Shown here: positions 1 to 11,490 of the stretch, piece by piece
Layout: each line of letters starts with the position of its first letter
How positions within the stretch are numbered: the first letter of the stretch is position 1
The notes under the pieces: model-generated
What the model saw: the letters and a program-made list of their open reading frames with translations, nothing else
Told to the model about the DNA's origin: nothing
The model's database searches: none
Translations under genes and position numbers: made by a program
DNA from: Juglans regia
Lineage: Eukaryota > Streptophyta > Magnoliopsida > Fagales > Juglandaceae
Length of the DNA: 64,000 nt
Reading direction: 5' to 3'
Assembly: GCF_001411555.2 (NCBI RefSeq)
Contig: NW_023357374.1
Span: 186,001 to 250,000 of the forward strand

Positions 1-33
1 GTTATATTATGTTTAAGTTTACATTCATGTCAA

Positions 34-188
34 TCATGGTAACCCCATCAGATAAGAAGACGCAATCATGGTAACCCCATGAGATAATAACACGCAATCA
101 TGATAACCCTATGAGATAAGAATAGGCAATCATGGTAACCCCATGAGATAAGACTACTCTATCATGGTGAGCCCATGAGACAAGAATA
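34..188. repeat. Tandem repeat, about 36-bp period, five copies
   Basis: Five imperfect copies of a unit built on AATCATGGTAACCCCATGAG followed by ATAAGA and a variable spacer. The unit length is close to 36 bp. It lies inside the gypsy-type LTR at the left edge. Confidence 0.85.
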
Positions 189-640
189 TGTTTCAAGTTC
201 ATGTTTATGCCATGTTATGTTTAAGTTCAAGTTCATGTTCATGTTATGTATGTCCACGTCCATGCTATGTTTCAAGTCCATATTATGTTTCAAATTGACG
301 TTTATGTCAGGTTATGTTCACGTTGATGTTATGTTCAAGTTCATGTTCATGTTATGTCATGTTCACGTTCACGTTATATTTCAAGTTCAAGTTTATGTTA
401 TATTATGCTCAGGTTCATGTTATGTTCAAGTTCATATTCAAATTATGTATGTTCACGTTCATGCTATGTTTCGAGTCATGTTATGTTTCGAGTCAGTCCA
501 TGTTATGTTTTAAGTTCACGTATATGCCATATCAAGTCAAGCTAAGTTTCAGTTTCAGTTCAAGTTATGTCATTTATGCCATGCTATATGTCAAGTTATG
601 TCATTTATGCCGAGCTATATGTCAAGTTATGCTATGCTTA
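189..640. repeat. Degenerate short-period repeat (TTCATGTTATG / TTCAAG)
   Basis: The stretch is dominated by permutations of GTTCATGTTATG, GTTCAAG and TTTCAAGTC, with unit sizes of about 12-18 bp. Open frames across it are repeat translations rich in Phe, Met, Val and His. Confidence 0.8.
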
Positions 641-1257
641 CTTATGACTTTGATTATATATTCATGCTTTTACTGTCATGCATGCATCATTAACTTGTGT
701 GGAAGTTTCCTGTTAACTTTCTGAGATTTATAATCAAATCTTATCGTGGTAATCCCAACTACCATTCCCCTCAAATCGTAGGCGATGTGCTAGGATCAGA
801 GTAGGGAGCAAACACTAACAGACTGGAGACGGTTGACTAGACGCGTAGATGCAACACGGAGCTTGCAGCCTCCATAGTTAGGTCTTTGGATAGTATTCTA
901 GCATGGTTAGTCGAGTTATGTGAGTTACTCAACGAACTAGCCCAATAGTGTATTTTGGCAATGTAATTATGGAGCCATGTTTCCGTTATTTTGGGATTAC
1001 AATCTTTTGAGACCCGTGCTGTAATCGTGGATGTTTTAAGTATACATGGTTTATGTTTTAATTATTTGGGATATTATAAGTTTGGTGCATAGTTATGCTC
1101 AAGAAAAAAATTATCCACTGCGAATATTGCATAATGTTAGATGTATGTTAGAAACATTGCATCTTATATGTCATGAACAGGGAGATGTAACCTTGTGTTG
1201 CATGTCCCGACGCTTCGGATGCCCCTCCGATCCCAAACGGATTCTGGTGGTGTCACA

Positions 1258-1559
1258 AAAACTATTACACATTAATATAAAACTATTACAAACTAATCTA
1301 AAAAAGATTACAAGTAGTTTGAATAGCTTAAGAATAACAATACATCACAAGAACAAAAATAAATAAATAAATGTAACAAAATTACAAATCTATTTGAAAA
1401 ACATAGTCCTTCCAACGCCAAGTGTTCAATAAAACCTAAAAAAAAAATAAGGATAAAAATGAGGATATGTTGTCTCAAAAAGAAAAGAACTCAAGTAGGA
1501 AAAAATAATAACATAAGTACAAACTACATAGAATGAAATAACAAACAAATAGTGTATCA
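1258..1559. other. AT-rich spacer, nothing recognised
   Basis: A-rich, low-complexity DNA between the LTR end and the hAT relic. I see no coding or structural signal. Confidence 0.6.
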
Positions 1560-1650
1560 AACTATCAATGTGAAGTCGAAGTAGATTGAGATGGAGCCTC
1601 TTTTCCTGAACTCGTCCCTACAATAATTGAAATCAAAATTAAGTTTGTCA
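1560..1650. repeat. Direct repeat copy A flanking the hAT relic
   Basis: About 90 bp beginning ACTATCAATGTG and ending AAATTAAGTTTGT recurs in the same orientation at 3386-3480 with about ten differences. The two copies flank the catalytic part of the hAT relic. Confidence 0.8.
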
Positions 1651-1689
1651 TGTAAATTTAAAACAATCTATGTAAGAAATGAGTTAATT

Positions 1690-3744
1690 AAGAGCAATTA
1701 TCGCTTCCAGTGTGATCAACATCCCCCACCTCGTAGCTCTCCGCAAAGTCCACCAATTCTTACATACCTAAATTGATTTCCCTTTAATACAATTCTTAGT
1801 GGAAATCAAAGTATCCACAGTGCTAAGACACAACAAACTCTTAAACGAATCTAATATGCACTCCCCGATGCTAAATGAAAACTCTAAAGCTACGATAGAA
1901 ATATGGATGACCAAAATACTATGGACTATCTATAAGAACAGGATACTTGATGGCATTTACCTTTCGCCAATCTAAAATATCAAATTCCTCTACATATGGG
2001 TGTAACACCGCAGACAAGTATCTCTCCAAGTCTGATTGGCCGTCTAAACTCTTTCAAAGTTCATGGCTATTGCCAAACCTCAAACCTCAATTGCACTTTT
2101 TCAATTTATCGACTTTGAGATAAGGCAATGTCGTGGATGGTGGAACATTGATATTAACCACCTTGAATTCAGTGAACTCATCATACAACCATTTGAGGCT
2201 ATCCTTAACCTTCAACGTTAGTTGATTTGCTCATTCCTTCCCACTAGTGTTTCCCAACCCATACACCATTCCATCAATTTTGTACCACGGGTTAAGAACA
2301 ATAGTAACATATTGCAAAACTTTGATCGTACTCAAATCTCACCAATATGCCTCATACTTGAGCCTAATGTTCAATGTTATAATACATAAAGTAGGATTAA
2401 CCTTTTTGCATATTTCATCCAATTGCTCATTTACTTAAAAAGCTTGTTGACAATATTCATTTGATAATACAAAGAATCATAAATGGTGCATGTGACAAAG
2501 ACTCGGATACTTTCCTCCCTTCTTTCTCATCAAAGTGGCGGGCATATTGCATGTCCCTCATCTCTCATGGCATCAAATGCATTTATATATTGTACGAGTG
2601 TTTCTAACATAAAAAATGTTGAGTTCCATCTTCTAGCATCAACAGATAACATCTTCTTACATTTAATATCCACAACAAGAACAAAGGTCCTAAATTTCTC
2701 AAGTCTAGCTATTGAAGATCTCACAAACCTCACTATCTTTTTTACACTTGCAACCGACTTATTAACATATTTCAAACCAACATTCACAATAAGATTGATG
2801 AATTGTGCATAAAATAGAACATGCAAAAACTCACCACCCAATATAGACATATTTTCCTCTCTAACTCTATTCTTCGAATACTCAAATGCGGTATCATTTG
2901 GCGAGGCATTATCCATTGCTATTGTCACCACCCACTCTAAACCCCACCCCTTTATTCCGGACTCCACTGTCTTTACAATGGTATCACCTTTGTGATCGAT
3001 GATTAAACAAAATTTAAGAACCATTTTGCATAACCTCCAATCACTGTCTACAAAATTAGGAGTTAAACACTGGTAGTTCAAATTCTGGATGGATTCCCAT
3101 GTATCAATGTCAAGGAAAATTCTTTGACCCTTCAACAAATCCTTCTTAAGCTCATATATTTTAAGAACATCCTTCACTACTGTGTGGCGAGAATAAATGT
3201 TAAACCTAGGTTCCAAGTTCTTAGAGTAGGCTTTGAACCCTTCACCCTCCACCCTACACAAACCGAAATAGTATCTTGTTAATTATTATCATAAGAGCTA
3301 AAGACCTTCTACACCTATCCGGGTCAAAATTTACAAACTCCTTCAATTTATTGTTTGCAATGCTCTCATTCATCATTTTCTAACTATTAAACTATCAATG
3401 TGCGGTCGAAATAGATTGAGATGGAGACCATTTTTCCAAACTTGTTTTTATAACAATTGAAATCAAAATTAAGTTTGTTCTTCTAAATGATTCTTCAGCA
3501 GGGAAGTGCCACGTCATTTATAGTGATAACCATAAACAACACCAATATAATTACATTTTGTTTGTGGGTCAATGGGGTTACCACTCTCTAATTTTGTAAC
3601 ATGTTCCCGTAGGACGGAGACAGCTTTTATCTTTGGTAGACCCATGGGTGTAGAAGACGTAACACTAGCTCTAGTATTTGTACTTGGAGATGTGTTATCA
3701 TCACCGACACTGGCACAATCACTATTATCCAATGAACTTATCAA
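1690..3744 (-). pseudogene. hAT-family transposase with BED zinc finger (broken)
   Basis: A relic of a hAT transposase of the plant ZBED / RICESLEEPER-like type, read from high to low coordinates. The BED-finger exon is at 3744-3514 (Ser/Thr-rich start, then a DPQTKCNYIG motif where the family has K-x-C-x-x-C). The central RNase H-like catalytic region is at 3261-2530 (VVTIAMDNASPND and DARRWNSTFFML, both hAT landmarks). Further pieces of the C-terminal half lie at 2440-2240 (LNPWYKIDGMVYGLG). The hAT dimerisation domain is at about 2070-1800 (LERYLSAVLHPYVEEFDILD). Between the dimerisation motif and its continuation (FSIGECILDSF) the frame shifts and stops. The second cysteine of the finger is missing. 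It is clearly inactive. Terminal inverted repeats were not identified. Confidence 0.85.
3386..3480. repeat. Direct repeat copy B flanking the hAT relic
   Basis: Partner of 1560-1650, same orientation. It lies between the BED-finger exon and the catalytic region, so it interrupts the gene or sits in its intron. Confidence 0.8.
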
Positions 3745-3884
3745 ACTGTCAAACTTCTGACATAATACAAAGTATAAAAGATTTTAGGTTCTTACAATTA
3801 AACAAAATTACACTTGATTAGGGTTTCAAGTTTTTCAATTTGAGACCCTAATCAAACATTAGAGTCTCAATCCAAAACTCCAAT

Positions 3885-4460
3885 TTATATTAGGCTCTTC
3901 CTTACTATCTCTAAGCTTGACTTCTTGCTCTATACGAAGATGATGGCCTAAATCTTGTAGAGACAGGTCCTCCTTATATATTTCAGACTTTTTTTTATAG
4001 TCTTTCCATAATTGAGAAAGTTTATCAAAATGGATGAAACCGATATAGAACCATCCATTTTCATATTACATGAAATGATCAGGAGTATGCATAATGACAA
4101 GCCTACAATGTATCATTTTATAAAGTTTGGTGGCAGAAAATTCTTACTTGTGGCGTCTTCTAAATTAATGTATTGAGCCTCAAGTGAATACAAATAATCC
4201 TTGGTGGTTGCCTTGTTCTCATAAGTGCCAAAAAATGTGCCAGAAATTACATTTCAAATATGTCCCTTGCAGATTTAGTCGTGTTGTTCTTGTTTAATCC
4301 TTGCTTGACTCTAACCATTTATCTCATCCTCACTTGCATAAGGCTTGGGAGTGGCTAGAGCATACACAACCTTGAGACTGGCTATGAGAAAATGCGTCCT
4401 CTTTTGCCAACATCGAAAATTGGCTTCATCAAAGTGTTTGGGTTTAACAAAGTCCACAAC
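3885..4460 (-). pseudogene. Ty1/copia gag relic (UBN2-type)
   Basis: Reading high to low coordinates, the frame gives KPKHFDEANFRCWQ, then a YALATPKP motif, then GTYENKATTKDYLYSLEAQY, matching the layout of plant copia Gag (start motif F-x-G-x-N-F-x-x-W, then the KTAKELWExLExxY-like block). After a frameshift the segment DKLSQLWKDYKKK and LGHHLRIEQE follows, also a Gag signature. At least four in-frame stops are visible. No pol genes follow, since the hAT relic lies immediately downstream, so this is a truncated fragment. The reading is from motif memory; no alignment was run. Confidence 0.75.
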
Positions 4461-4914
4461 AAACTTTCTCAAACTATGCACAATAGTTAAACAGAAATTG
4501 TCTTAAGATTGTTGGACTAAATGGGGTTGTATGAGAAGAAGGGAGTAAAAGGTTTTGCTTTAGGGCACACACAATGTTGCTTTCATCAAGATAATATCCA
4601 TCTCCACCAATAACAGTATGCACACGATTTTTTAATAAATTTGACTTCAAAATACATTGAAGTCCAAAATAAGTATATTATATGATTGTGTGATACACAA
4701 ATAAAATTAGATTTGAAAACCCTGCAGTTATACTATTCTGCCAAGAGATTAGTCATTTATTTTCTACAAAATAAATAGATACTAATCACTAGTTTGAACA
4801 AATGAAAGCCTCTTGAAAGAGAGAGAATTTCAAAAACTTCTTTAAATAAATAAACCCGTAGGCTTAAGCACATATTTATAGATGACTAAAGGATGTCAAC
4901 AAGAAGTTATAATT
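4461..4914. other. Spacer, probably residual copia sequence
   Basis: No coding frame is recognised. It lies upstream, in transcript sense, of the copia gag relic and may be its leader or LTR remnant, but no second LTR was found. Confidence 0.3.
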
Positions 4915-5860
4915 TTTTTTTGGATTAAATATTCAAATAGTTTATGTGATTTGTCTCCACGACACATTAGGTACGTCCCTTAGTTTTAAATTTGAACTTT
5001 TTACTGTTTATACTTTCAATTTTGATCAAATTAATCATTTCTTTACAATTTCATTAGTCAACTGTTAAATGTCAGGTCAACACTAATAAAAAGTTTTAAA
5101 ATAATTAAAAAACACAAATAATATAACAAATTTAAAAAAAAAAAAAACTTCTAAAAGAAATTCAATTTAAAACGAATAACTATGTTTTCCTTTTGAGTTA
5201 TATTGTTTTTCTTATGAGTTATATTTTTGTTTAAAGAAACAATTGATTGAAATTTAATTTAGAAACATTTTTAGTTTTAATTCCAAGTTAAATCCTAAAA
5301 ATTTTGTTTAATTAGTTTTAGAAGTTAAAACTGGGATGAAATCCAAAATATGATATTCATTTTAAATTTATTTTTTTTAAGAATTTGTTTAATTTTTAAA
5401 TGAAATTTTAATATGATTTCTGTATTTTTTTTTTAATTTTTTAAAAAATTAAGACTTGACTCATTGTCCATTATAAATGGATTTCCGAAAATTGTTTTCT
5501 ATTTCTAGATTTATATATGTCGTATAAAATTGGAGAATCTATTTTATTTCCAAAAAAAAAAAAAAAATAGAGAGTTGGTGAGACAATATCTTTCGAAGGC
5601 GACGATCAGTAGTTGGTCTGAGAGGATGACCAGCCACACTGAGATTGAGGCACTACTCAGACTACTAGTTTTTAATTTTTAATGGTGTTGACCTATGACT
5701 ACTAACAGCTAACTAATACAATGATAAGAAAAGGATTAATTTTGACCAAAGTTCAAAGTATATGGAGTAAAAATTAGTTCAGATTTAAGACTCAATGACT
5801 AATTTGTTTGGATGGTAAAGCACACGAACTATTTTAATATTTAACCCTTTTTATTTTGTT
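4915..5860. mobile_element. Non-autonomous DNA element with long terminal inverted repeats
   Basis: The first ~190 bases (from GGATTAAATATTCAAATAGT) and the reverse complement of the last ~190 bases (from GGGTTAAATATTAAAATAGT) align along most of their length. They share the blocks AAATAGTT, TGAACT, TTTTGATCAAATTAAT / TTTGGTCAAAATTAAT and TAGTCAACTGTTA / TAGTTAGCTGTTA. The interior is AT-rich and carries no protein. Size near 0.95 kb and long imperfect inverted repeats suggest a MULE-type or foldback element. The target duplication is obscured by T-rich flanks. Confidence 0.75.
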
Positions 5861-6383
5861 AAAATGGTTTCAAAATCGTTATATACTCGCACGTGTTATC
5901 AAATGATAGATGTGTTTGACTTGGACTAACAGTCACACTTGCTATATCCAACTAGCTAAGGCTGAGCACCGACTGAGTAGGAGTCAACATCCAAAAGATC
6001 CGATTCCAACTTTTGTTGATGTTCGAATTTGAACTCTAACTCTAATCCAATATGTTAGAGCAAAGTCGGATTTGGGTTTTATACTTTTATTGGAGCAGTG
6101 TCGAAATGAAGTTGGAATTTGACTCCAACTCAGACCATTTTATCAGAACTCCGACGCCAATGATGCTGAGTCGAAATCAGAATCAGATTTTCAGATATTT
6201 GCAATGCTCTATTTGCACTGTTTCGAGTATGAAAAGAGGCAACCCTTGATATTTAATTTTCCCGTGACCCTTTTGGGACCGCTAATGATGGGCTGTTGGG
6301 CAGCGCACGGGATGATTGTGATGATTGTGCACCTAGGCCCGCAAGCCCAAATCCCAAACAAAGCATTAATTAAAAAGAGAAAC
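5861..6383. other. Spacer, nothing recognised
   Basis: Mixed-composition DNA with scattered TCCGACTC / TCCAACTC-like words (5990-6160). No convincing gene or element boundary. Confidence 0.4.
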
Positions 6384-7548
6384 TCTATTTGCACACGGGA
6401 GGGGTACCCCCCGCGTACACAGGCCTCCACGTGGATTTCAGAAACGGCTGCATTTCATTTACAGCATGTAGAAGCAGATAGACTCCCAACGTTGTGTTTC
6501 ATTTGCAGCCCTCAACTGACCTACTCCCCTTCATCTTCGTCACAGACACCAACGACCAAGAGCATCCCCACCCACGAAGAGCTACCACCACGACGAAGAC
6601 CTCTTTGCTTCCCATCTTCTTCACCATGAAAACAGGTTAGCATTCTCAACTTCATCTTTTTCGTTTTTCATCTTCATTGTCGTGGATCTAACCATGCCCT
6701 GCCATTGTCTTCTCCATTCCACGAAGCCCGTAACCCTAACTCACCAATTTCCCACAGCCTTTTCTCTGCAGATTTTTCTCCCTAAAAAATTATGCTAACC
6801 ATGAAGAGCTCTCAAATTTTAGGGTTGCAAATAGACATGAATTAAAACTCGTAAACGGGTTGTGGTCCACTATGCAAGCATACTCTTCCATAGAATATAT
6901 ACAGGTTAGATATATACTCCCAACAACTTATAATTAAACAGTTCAAAGAGAAGCTTTCCTTAGAGAACTTTGTCTTTGTTCTACAATAATCAGCAAATAG
7001 TTTGAACAGATTCCTTAGAGAATGGCAGATTCCTGGAGAAATTTAAACCATTGGGATCTTTTGGTTTTTTCAATTTCAATAATTTTGAGGTCCAAAAAAC
7101 AAAATGAAAATTTTCTTTTCTAGATAATATGAGGAGCATGATCACTTTCTCAGTTTATTTGACCTCATCTAGTGTCACTGCTGCCATTGTCTCCATTGGG
7201 ATTTATTACTAGTTGTGTTTATTTTTCAAAAGTGAAAATAGATATGAGATGACATGCTTTGGGGTTTCTTTGTCAATCAAAGCTTTTAATAGATAAATTA
7301 AGCATAAAGTTATGTGTTTAAACTTTATTTATTGTCATGCAGTATGGTTTATATTAAAACTGAATAATAGGTAAAGTTAATATTGGATTAGATGACAAAT
7401 TTAATTATGTACGTTGTATTTATTTGCTCTTGATAACAATCCAGACAATACATTGTATGGTCTGCTTATTTACTTTGTTAGATGTAGTGTTGCCAGTTAT
7501 TTCTCTGTTCAATGTTGGCAAGTCATTCTTTCCTCTCCATTGTTGTAG

Positions 7549-8173
7549 GGGAAATATGAATCTTACAGTTTTGCCGACATCTGATCTGCGCCTCTCATTC
7601 ATTGGAGACAGTGGTGAGATGGAGATATTATTTACCTTGAGACAATGGTGAGACATGAAAGAACATGCATGCACACACACCTACTGTGTCATGATAATTT
7701 GAGTGGGCCCTGAGGCTTCAGGTTGTTTGACCCTAAGATTTTCCAGTTTTGATTTGAGAAGAAGATACCAGTTTAACCAAAAGAGTCTTTTTTTTCTTTT
7801 TCTCTTTTAACAGATGAAGGATTTACTCAAGAGGAAACCTTCTATTGCTAAATTAACTGGAATCTGTGAGTCATGCCTCAGTTGCTTTGCAACTCATCTT
7901 CGTGCCAATCTTGCAGCAACAGTGGGTAGTATACAAGCAAGTTATCCAGGCTCACCTATTCCTCCCTTGGATACCACCACTGAACTGTCTGATACATCTC
8001 AGAGTGGACACTCACTGATATCATTTAAATCTATGCGTTCTCGGCACATTGGAAGTCAATCCGTAGAGGCAAATTCATTTCATCCAAGCAGCCTCAGTCC
8101 AAGAACCGACTCCTTGAGAATTTGGCCATTACTTTGTCAACTGCAGTTGATGCATCCTCATCAAATAGTTTAG
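7549..8173 (+). pseudogene. Fragment of an unrecognised plant gene with one intron
   Basis: Two exon-like segments are joined by a canonical GT-AG intron (7648-7813; acceptor preceded by a T-rich tract ending TTTTAACAG). A further acceptor-like TGTTGTAG ends at 7548. Exon 1 reads NMNLTVLPTSDLRLSFIGDS. Exon 2 (7814-8173) begins MKDLLKRKPSIAKLTG, then CESCLSCFATHLRANLAATVG, then a Ser/Pro-rich tail. It feels like a plant-specific conserved protein, but I cannot name it. Splicing at the visible donor gives a stop at the junction, and the frame closes early although coding-like sequence seems to continue to about 8230. I therefore call it a gene fragment, not a working gene. Confidence 0.45.
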
Positions 8174-8334
8174 AAAATGATATCACCAGGAATCTGCCAT
8201 TCTCCCCATCGAGTTTGCTATAGTCACTAAGGAAATTAGTTGTTGCACCTGCTTTATGCCTCACGACTCAAGTCTCTTGTTGTGTCATGTTATTTATTAG
8301 TGTTGTGCAGTAATTGGCAGTAACTGGGACCTGT

Positions 8335-8430
8335 TTTTCATTGTATGTATTGACAAGTTTGTCTAAGGTCATTGTATGTATTGACAAGTATGGTATTGAC
8401 AAGTTGTTGTATGTATTGAGAAGTTTGTGT
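8335..8430. repeat. Minisatellite (GTATGTATTGACAAGT)
   Basis: Four to five imperfect copies of a unit containing TTGTATGTATTGACAAGT, spaced 18-38 bp apart. Confidence 0.8.
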
Positions 8431-8519
8431 AATGTTATATGTGCAAAATTCAAGATTTGGTATTGGCCTGATTTTGTCAACAATGCTTGTCAACAGTTCT
8501 TGTCAACATTTCTTGCCTA

Positions 8520-9627
8520 ACCCGATTGGCAACAATCATAATGAAAATACAATTCATGAACTCATATAGGGTAACTCGATTGGAGGAGAGGAAATACATG
8601 CCAATCTATCCAAAAACCATTGGCAACAATCTTGTATCTTCTGTTCCAGATAATACACCCATCTAGTTTTGGAGTCAAAACAAAAAGTGACATTAATCTG
8701 TGTAATAAATTCTTGCATTAATCTGTCAACTTACAAAAAGTGACATTTACAACTTACAAAAAAACAACTTTAATAAGTAATTACATGCCCCACGATCAAG
8801 TACAACATGATAAACTAACAAAAAATGACTAATGTTTCCTCCAAAAAACAAAAAATGACTAATCCATTAGATTGTATCAGCTCTTGAAAATCCTTCACGT
8901 TCACTCTTTCACCTCTTTGACCTTCACGTTCAACTTACAAAAAATGACTAATGTTTCTTTTAGAGGATTGTCATTAGTCTCAAAATAATAAACAAACTCA
9001 ACAAATCCATCAGAGTGACTCCCCTTGAAAACCCATAAATTACATTGGGATTAAAACCCATAAGTTTCCTGCATGTGAAGTAAGAACAAGAAATAGAATT
9101 AATATAATTGGAGAACATATTTGGAGGAAAACAGGCTATATATGCTCATAAAAAAATGCTCCAAAATGGATCATGGCATCTACATTTGTCTTCAAGGAGC
9201 ATAATGCATTTCATGGTCTAGTTAGGTTCCCTACCAATGCTACGCATCATACTTTAACAACTTTCCAATGAAAAACCAGACCATACCTACCAGACCATAC
9301 CAGACCACAAAATCAGCCATCAGACCATACCAGCCCCACAAAAACTGCATAATTCCACAAGTTATTTTTTATTCAAAAAAAGAACAAAAAAACAGTGATC
9401 AAGTTATCCTGTATAGTTCAGTTTTGGATGATTATACCCCTTTTTTTTTTTGTGCTTCAACTTCTATGCATATAAGCTGTGACTTCAATTACAGCATATT
9501 TGTCAAGTTACTGTCCTATGAATAAATTTCTCTCATCTACATAATTGCAAGGATTCTCGACCCCAAGAGATCAATGGACTCAAATATGGAGTGTCAGGGG
9601 CTTTTATATTACATATGAGTGAGATTT
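8520..9627. other. Non-coding spacer with short dispersed repeats
   Basis: Contains several copies of CTTACAAAAA(G)TGAC (about 8690-8950) and a short run of ACCAGACCAT words (9277-9340). No gene recognised. Confidence 0.5.
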
Positions 9628-9790
9628 GTTTTTTTCTTGACAAGTAAAAATTTTGTTAATAGTAATAGAAGAATAGGCATAGGCTAGCACATTGGACATA
9701 TACAAGGGAAAACACCTAGTTAGGAAGAATAAATAGGTACAAGGAAATCATAAAAATCAAGCCTATTAAAATATATTGCATATAGAAATA
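9628..9790 (-). mobile_element. Possible 3' end of an L1-type LINE or SINE
   Basis: A plus-strand T-run is followed by CTTGACAAGTAAAAATTTTG, then ATACAAGGGAAAACACCTAG and A-rich sequence. This is the layout of minus-strand 3' tails of plant L1 elements and related SINEs, compare the LINE tail at 31574. There is no coding part, so it would be a strongly 5'-truncated copy. Confidence 0.4.
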
Positions 9791-10550
9791 ATGTATTGTC
9801 ACGACATGATGTAACCATAGTTGCAATCCCCTCTTAACAGTTGTTACCACTATTAAGATTATACTTTCCCTATGTCAATTCTCTCTCTTTTACTAGGCTT
9901 TTAAGTTTCAAAGTAAGGCCTTGCCATGGGCAAGAATCCAAGTCTGACCTGATCAGACTCAATAAGGATTTGACCTGAACTTGGGAGATAAATCTCACTA
10001 ATGGTTCTAATCAAGAGATATTTATATTTAAATTTTAGCATTTTAAAAGGAAACATAAAAGCAAGATCTCCAATATATACCATTTTCATTTAAATTCAAA
10101 TTGAAACTGAATTTGAACATTGCTTCAATATATATGCATACTAGTGGTTGTGCAGAAATAAATTTAAGGATATTCATCAAACTTACAAGAAATATCTAAC
10201 TGTTTCTTTACATAGCAGGAAGTTAATATATATTCATCAGATGTTGTACCGCACTATGAGACATAATGCACATCAGTACAATTTGACAAAATATAATTCC
10301 TTAGGGCACTTGTTCTTTGCAGTGGAGTAAAAGATAGTTGAACCTCTGCTCAGATTTATATGGGAAAAAATGGGCTTCTTTCTTCTGTGACCACTATACA
10401 ATGTATTGTACTTCCTAGTTCATGTCGTCGGCTTCACAAAGCTAGGTTGTATTGTACGCTGTCAGTTAACCTTATAATTTGTCAGATAATATTTATGCTA
10501 TAACAAAGAAACTACTCTTTGTTGCAGGATGGCCAAAGATAGAGAAAAAT
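9791..10550. other. Non-coding spacer
   Basis: AT-rich. Short open frames do not resemble known proteins. Confidence 0.5.
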
Positions 10551-10828
10551 AGAAAAAAAAACTGCACATAAAACAGAGAATGCTCATACCCACGGGCACT
10601 TTCTTTCACAAATCGACCACCGGCACAGATGGTGGTTCGACAGCACAATGACGCGGGTTCGACGGCACCAAGACGAGATGGTTGATGCCCGTTGCTCAGA
10701 TGGGGAAGGAATGAAGAGGATGAAGAAAATTTTTGAGATGCAAAGCAGGGATGAGTTTAGCGCTAGATGAGATGGGTTTCTAAAATCTAATTTTTTTTTA
10801 ATTCTTTTATTAAAATAATAATATAAAA

Positions 10829-10887
10829 GTGACGTGGTTATACCACGTCACACGGTTCCGCAACAGGTACCCAACGCGGGGTACCTG
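10829..10887. repeat. Two adjacent perfect hairpins
   Basis: The first has 10-bp arms GTGACGTGGT / ACCACGTCAC with a 3-base loop (10829-10851). The second has 8-bp arms CAGGTACC / GGTACCTG with an 8-base GC-rich loop (10864-10887). They mark the right end of the candidate gene-capturing element. Confidence 0.85.
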
Positions 10888-10989
10888 TAGCAGAACTGAA
10901 TTAAAAATGCTTTTGTGACATTGGACCGATTCAAACATTGTCCATTAGGGCAGAAAATTCAATGGTTTTCTGACGTTGTTCCTATTTCT

Positions 10990-11200
10990 CAATGATATCC
11001 CACGATCAAGACAATTGGCCGAATCCCGCGAAACCATTTCATCGAAGTTCATTGATATCTTCTTTTTATAAAGTAAATCGACTTCGATTCTTGAATAATC
11101 CACATCACTTCTGCTTCGATTGTAACAAAAGATTCCCTTTTTTTGTGGAAAAGGCCCGTGTCAATAATTATGATTTTACATATGGACAATTCCTCAATAT
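10990..11200 (+). pseudogene. ycf2: Nuclear plastid DNA: fragment of chloroplast ycf2
   Basis: The translated frame from 10992 ([20 protein letters not shown], then [20 protein letters not shown], then [11 protein letters not shown]) is a close match to an internal stretch of chloroplast Ycf2 as I know it. Similarity stops abruptly at about 11200. Only about 70 codons are present, with no start or stop of the real gene, and the surroundings are nuclear repeats. This is therefore plastid DNA transferred to the nucleus and not functional. An 11-bp direct repeat TCCATTAGGGC flanks the block (10941-10951 and 11212-11222). Confidence 0.88.
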
Positions 11201-11224
11201 CTCAAACCTTTTCCATTAGGGCTG

Positions 11225-11490
11225 AACAACGAATGCTTGGTGCTTTCAACATTGACCTGCTTTACGCGTTTCCTGCTCTAAATATTGACCTACTTTCCAT
11301 AATCTGATCTCTCTTTTCTCATAACTCATAAATTTCAAAATAAACTCTAAAATAATATTAATAAATATACTTATAATTATATATGTTGAAAATTTTCTAT
11401 ATATGTACATTCATAATATGTTGTCACGAGATTTTAAATGATATATTTTTTTTAATGATTTAAATGGTATTTGTTATATTAAGAGAAAAA
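11225..11490. other. AT-rich spacer
   Basis: No gene or element recognised. Confidence 0.6.

Larger units (their letters stand above)
1..1257 (+). mobile_element. 3' part of a Ty3/gypsy-type LTR (5' end outside the window)
   Basis: This is non-coding sequence that ends in GTGTCACA after a GC-richer stretch (1200-1257), the style of ending seen in many plant gypsy LTRs. The first 640 bases are simple tandem repeats, listed separately. No open frame here looks like a protein; the frames at 175-724 only translate repeats. The LTR start lies outside the window, so neither a TG start nor a target duplication can be checked. Assignment rests on the terminal motif and overall composition and is therefore moderate. 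Confidence 0.5.
6384..10900 (+). mobile_element. Candidate gene-capturing DNA element (boundaries tentative)
   Basis: The left end contains GGGGTACCCCCCGCG (6401-6415). The right end contains the reverse-complement-like CGCGGGGTACC inside two adjacent perfect hairpins (10829-10851 and 10864-10887). Near both ends are GC-richer, exon-like segments (6420-6640 and 10560-10760), and the interior has an intron-containing gene fragment at 7549-8173. This resembles plant elements that capture gene pieces. A TIR element with degraded ends and a Helitron are both possible: a hairpin followed by CTGA sits at the right, and TCTATTTG at the left. No target duplication was found, so the element itself is a hypothesis. 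Confidence 0.25.

Noticed and set aside
2483..2812. Plus-strand ORF over the hAT relic
   Set aside because: Antisense shadow of the transposase, which has clear family motifs on the minus strand.
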